NCBI GenBank assembly: GCA_002742935.1
Contig: PDON01000070.1
Location: forward strand, 1-58,640
Reading direction: 5' to 3'
DNA length: 58,640 bases
From: Candidatus Cloacimonadota bacterium
GTDB taxonomy: Bacteria; UBA4055
Positions 56,460 to 58,640 of the stretch are shown here, piece by piece. The notes under the pieces are model-generated. The model did not search any database and was not told where the DNA came from. It saw only the letters and a program-made list of their open reading frames with translations. Each line of letters starts with the position of its first letter. Position 1 is the stretch's first letter. The translations under genes and the position numbers were made by a program.

Positions 56460-56519
56460 AATATTTCCATATTTCATTTAAATTATGATTTAATCATACA
56501 AAAGAGATTGAGCTATTAA

Positions 56520-58118
56520 TCATTTTATTATCTCCTTAGAAATAGCACTATCACCTTTCATCTTAATTTTCATATATCCTGCTAACCCATCTAAATCAGA
56601 TCCATTAACATAGATATCTCTATCCTCTTCTCTCTTATATTTAGTTTCATATCCTAAAAGTTTTGTGAGATAATTACTCAGCTCAAAATGGGTATCAATA
56701 GTTTTTATATCTATATTTTTATCTGTATTAAAAGAGGTGGATACCATAGGAACTCTATAAACCTCTTTTTCAAACCAACCATGACCATTTTTACCTTTCT
56801 CGCCAAGAAGTTCCCCATGATCGGAAGCAAAGATAAAGTAGGTAGGAAGCTTACTATTTTCCTCAAGATATCTATAAACTTTATTTAAAAAGTAATCGGT
56901 ATAAACAACAGTATTATCATACTTATCATTAAAAAGATTAAACTTTTCAGTATACTTATTGTAAGGGGAGTGGGAACCTCTTTGTTGAATAATAATAAAG
57001 TTTTTCTTACTTAAATCAATACTCTCCAGATATGGGAAAATATCCTCATCACAACCGGTACAACAAGAATGATCCTTATCAAACTTATCTCTATGTATAT
57101 AAAAATCCACATTTTTAATTCCTATTAGAGACTCCAAAATACTCATACTTTTACCTGTTTGAGCAGATATAAAAGCTGTATTGTATCCATTATCCTTAGC
57201 GAGTTTAAACAGATTATTATCTTTATTTACCATCTGCTCCATACCCGGATATTTAATCCTGTTCAAGATTACGGCAGAGGATGTTTTGGTCATAGTTCCA
57301 CCACTATAGATATATTTAAAATCTATTTTGCCTATATTTGCCAGAGAATCGAGCTTAGGTGTTGTTTCCTTATCATACCCAAAAAGAGAGAGTCTATCGT
57401 ATCTCAAAGATTCTCCCAAAACAAAAACTATATTATTTTCTACACTGGAAACCTTTTTAGGTGGATCTAAAACAGGGAAATTAAAGCTACTCCCAAATAT
57501 CTTTTTAGGAATAATACCAACTAAGAGATAGTTTAAACTCTTATGAAAATTAAAAACTGAAAGTTCTCTTTTATTGGGGTATAAAGCTCTAGATTTCCAA
57601 TGTGCTAACTTACCATCACTACCTATACCTTCTATATATATATAGGTTTGTAATAGATTTCCAAGAAGTGCAATAATTATAAGGTAAGATGAAAATTTAA
57701 ATTTAAAACCCTCTTTATAGTATCTGTTACTGATAAAAATAGTTAAACCACTGCAAAAAATTACAATTATAAGAGGTGGTAAAAAACTTAATAGAATAGG
57801 TAGTACGGAGTCATAAACCTCATAGAGGTTATTAAAAAATTGGATAAAAGCAATTGCTTGAAAATAATCCCCAAAGTATTGATAAAACCAAAATTGTAAA
57901 AGGGATCCAAAAAATATTGTACCTATTGCAATATTACGCCATACTCTACTCGTTATAAGAAATGTAAGAAGAGAGTATCCAAGAGCCGGAAGAATATTTT
58001 TATTACTCAATTTAAAATAGAAACTATCCTTGTATAGTGAAAATAGAAAATCACTTAAAATGAGAAGAGAACTCATTGTTAAGATTAGTAATAGAAAACG
58101 GATTATATTTTTTTTCAT
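56520..58118 (-). CDS. Phosphoethanolamine transferase-like membrane sulfatase (alkaline phosphatase superfamily)
   Basis: A 532-residue protein with about five N-terminal transmembrane helices (to about 160) and an extracytoplasmic sulfatase-fold domain. Metal and catalytic marks are FVLGESLRYDRLSLFGY (Glu236), candidate nucleophile Thr275 in SGGTMTKTSS, CCTGCDEDIF, QQRGSHSPYNKY, and FASDHGE with NGHGWF. The layout fits EptA-type phosphoethanolamine transferases that decorate lipid A or glycans. The acceptor here is unknown. It is consistent with the envelope theme of the right end. The ATG at 58118 has no good Shine-Dalgarno. Confidence 0.85.
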   Translation of the reverse strand: MKKNIIRFLLLILTMSSLLILSDFLFSLYKDSFYFKLSNKNILPALGYSLLTFLITSRVWRNIAIGTIFFGSLLQFWFYQYFGDYFQAIAFIQFFNNLYEVYDSVLPILLSFLPPLIIVIFCSGLTIFISNRYYKEGFKFKFSSYLIIIALLGNLLQTYIYIEGIGSDGKLAHWKSRALYPNKRELSVFNFHKSLNYLLVGIIPKKIFGSSFNFPVLDPPKKVSSVENNIVFVLGESLRYDRLSLFGYDKETTPKLDSLANIGKIDFKYIYSGGTMTKTSSAVILNRIKYPGMEQMVNKDNNLFKLAKDNGYNTAFISAQTGKSMSILESLIGIKNVDFYIHRDKFDKDHSCCTGCDEDIFPYLESIDLSKKNFIIIQQRGSHSPYNKYTEKFNLFNDKYDNTVVYTDYFLNKVYRYLEENSKLPTYFIFASDHGELLGEKGKNGHGWFEKEVYRVPMVSTSFNTDKNIDIKTIDTHFELSNYLTKLLGYETKYKREEDRDIYVNGSDLDGLAGYMKIKMKGDSAISKEIIK

Positions 58119-58264
58119 TTTAATTTTGCTACCTATAAAAATAATTTATATACCAATAAAACTAAGGTTTCAGTAGCCCTAAAAGTAATTAAAATTATAG
58201 ATAATAACAAATATTTGTAGATAAAATATAGATTTACAAGATCCTTTAGAAAGATACTATTTTA

Positions 58265-58640
58265 CTATTCTAAATTCATTAGTTTATCAATCTTACTCTT
58301 AACCCTCTTTCCTGCTTTCCCATCCAATCCTGTAAAAAAATAGTTTCTATACTCCTCTAGCTTCTCTTTCATATCTTGAGTAGGATTTAAAGCTTTCTCA
58401 ACAGCAGGAAGAAGATCTTTTGGCTCATACATATGAGGAAATGCTCCTTCTAACCAATGTTTAGGATCTATTGAAAGAACCGGCATACCATCTGAATGTT
58501 TAAGATCTTCGTAAGGTAAAACATAGATAATTCCATGTTTCCCTAGTGCTAGAAACTCATTTATAACACTGGAAGTATCACTAATCATTGTATCTGCTAA
58601 ATATAAATAAGGGTAGATATCAACATCGTTTTCAGGTATC
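58265..58640 (-). CDS. CDP-glycerol glycerophosphotransferase family protein (TagF-like), 5' end outside window
   Basis: The frame stays open through 58640, so only the C-terminal ~125 residues are seen. It reads YLADTMISDTSSVINEFLAL, followed by GKHGIIYVLP, the conserved C-terminal block of TagB/TagF-type transferases. These enzymes polymerise polyol-phosphate polymers, here more probably for capsule or glycan in a diderm. An internal ATG at 58588 is not a start, because coding continues upstream. The stop is followed by no clear terminator. Confidence 0.8.
   Translation of the reverse strand, partial: IPENDVDIYPYLYLADTMISDTSSVINEFLALGKHGIIYVLPYEDLKHSDGMPVLSIDPKHWLEGAFPHMYEPKDLLPAVEKALNPTQDMKEKLEEYRNYFFTGLDGKAGKRVKSKIDKLMNLE

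Overview
The window is very AT-rich bacterial DNA from a diderm, motile organism. Four things point to an uncultivated lineage of the FCB (Fibrobacterota-Chlorobiota-Bacteroidota) superphylum, something like Delongbacteria, Cloacimonadota or Marinimicrobia. (1) A secreted 1441-residue protein ends in a textbook type IX secretion sorting domain (YQNYPNPFNP...). (2) There are lipobox lipoproteins and an outer-membrane barrel. (3) There is a flagellin with a sigma-28 promoter, FliS and a FlgM-like protein, which most Bacteroidota lack. (4) There are dTDP-rhamnose and acetamido-sugar genes. The phylum is my inference; no rRNA gene is present to settle it.

Layout. 1-5.5 kb: a truncated Asp-box surface protein, then a minus-strand surface-polysaccharide operon (rfbC, rfbD, wlbA-like oxidase, flippase, acetyltransferase). 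5.6-11.2 kb: a 1399-residue STAND/TPR protein, a MoxR ATPase and an ArsC/Spx-like protein. 11.2-14.7 kb: a polyprenyl synthase behind the conserved rpmH-rnpA-yidD-yidC block. 14.9-18 kb: a 47-residue membrane peptide, a DOMON protein, a sigma-54 activator with a Cys-bearing PAS domain, and a YehS protein. 18.2-28.2 kb: a cell-surface locus with an outer-membrane barrel/CsgG-like fusion, a lipoprotein of 12 PKD/cadherin-like repeats, and the T9SS cargo protein. The first two form an operon with a near-consensus sigma-54 promoter. 28.4-43.4 kb: mostly housekeeping and signalling genes (EAL-HDOD, pepF, rnr, M16 peptidase, cheB, mscS, mtaB, pta, radA, yqgF). 43.5-46.7 kb: a flagellar export/regulation cluster on the plus strand. 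47-58.6 kb: dapA, a Nudix hydrolase, a GAF/FHA-like/ABCG fusion, an O-methyltransferase, a BatA-like protein, mazG, a nitroreductase, a phosphoethanolamine-transferase-like enzyme and a truncated TagF-like enzyme.

How the parts fit. The two ends of the window build and decorate the cell envelope. The middle holds a sigma-54 regulator about 11 kb from a sigma-54 promoter that drives the surface-lipoprotein operon, and a flagellin locus that appears to encode both the sigma-28 target and a FlgM-type inhibitor. Degenerate REP-like inverted repeats lie in three intergenic gaps (15.3, 46.8 and 48.1 kb). No tRNA, rRNA, CRISPR array, transposase gene or prophage was found. Nearly all genes are on the minus strand; the exceptions are a short peptide near 15.0 kb, one gene at 28.4 kb, and two blocks at 33.8-37.5 and 43.6-46.7 kb. 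Several genes appear to start at TTG, and I adjusted many starts to the nearest good Shine-Dalgarno sequence.
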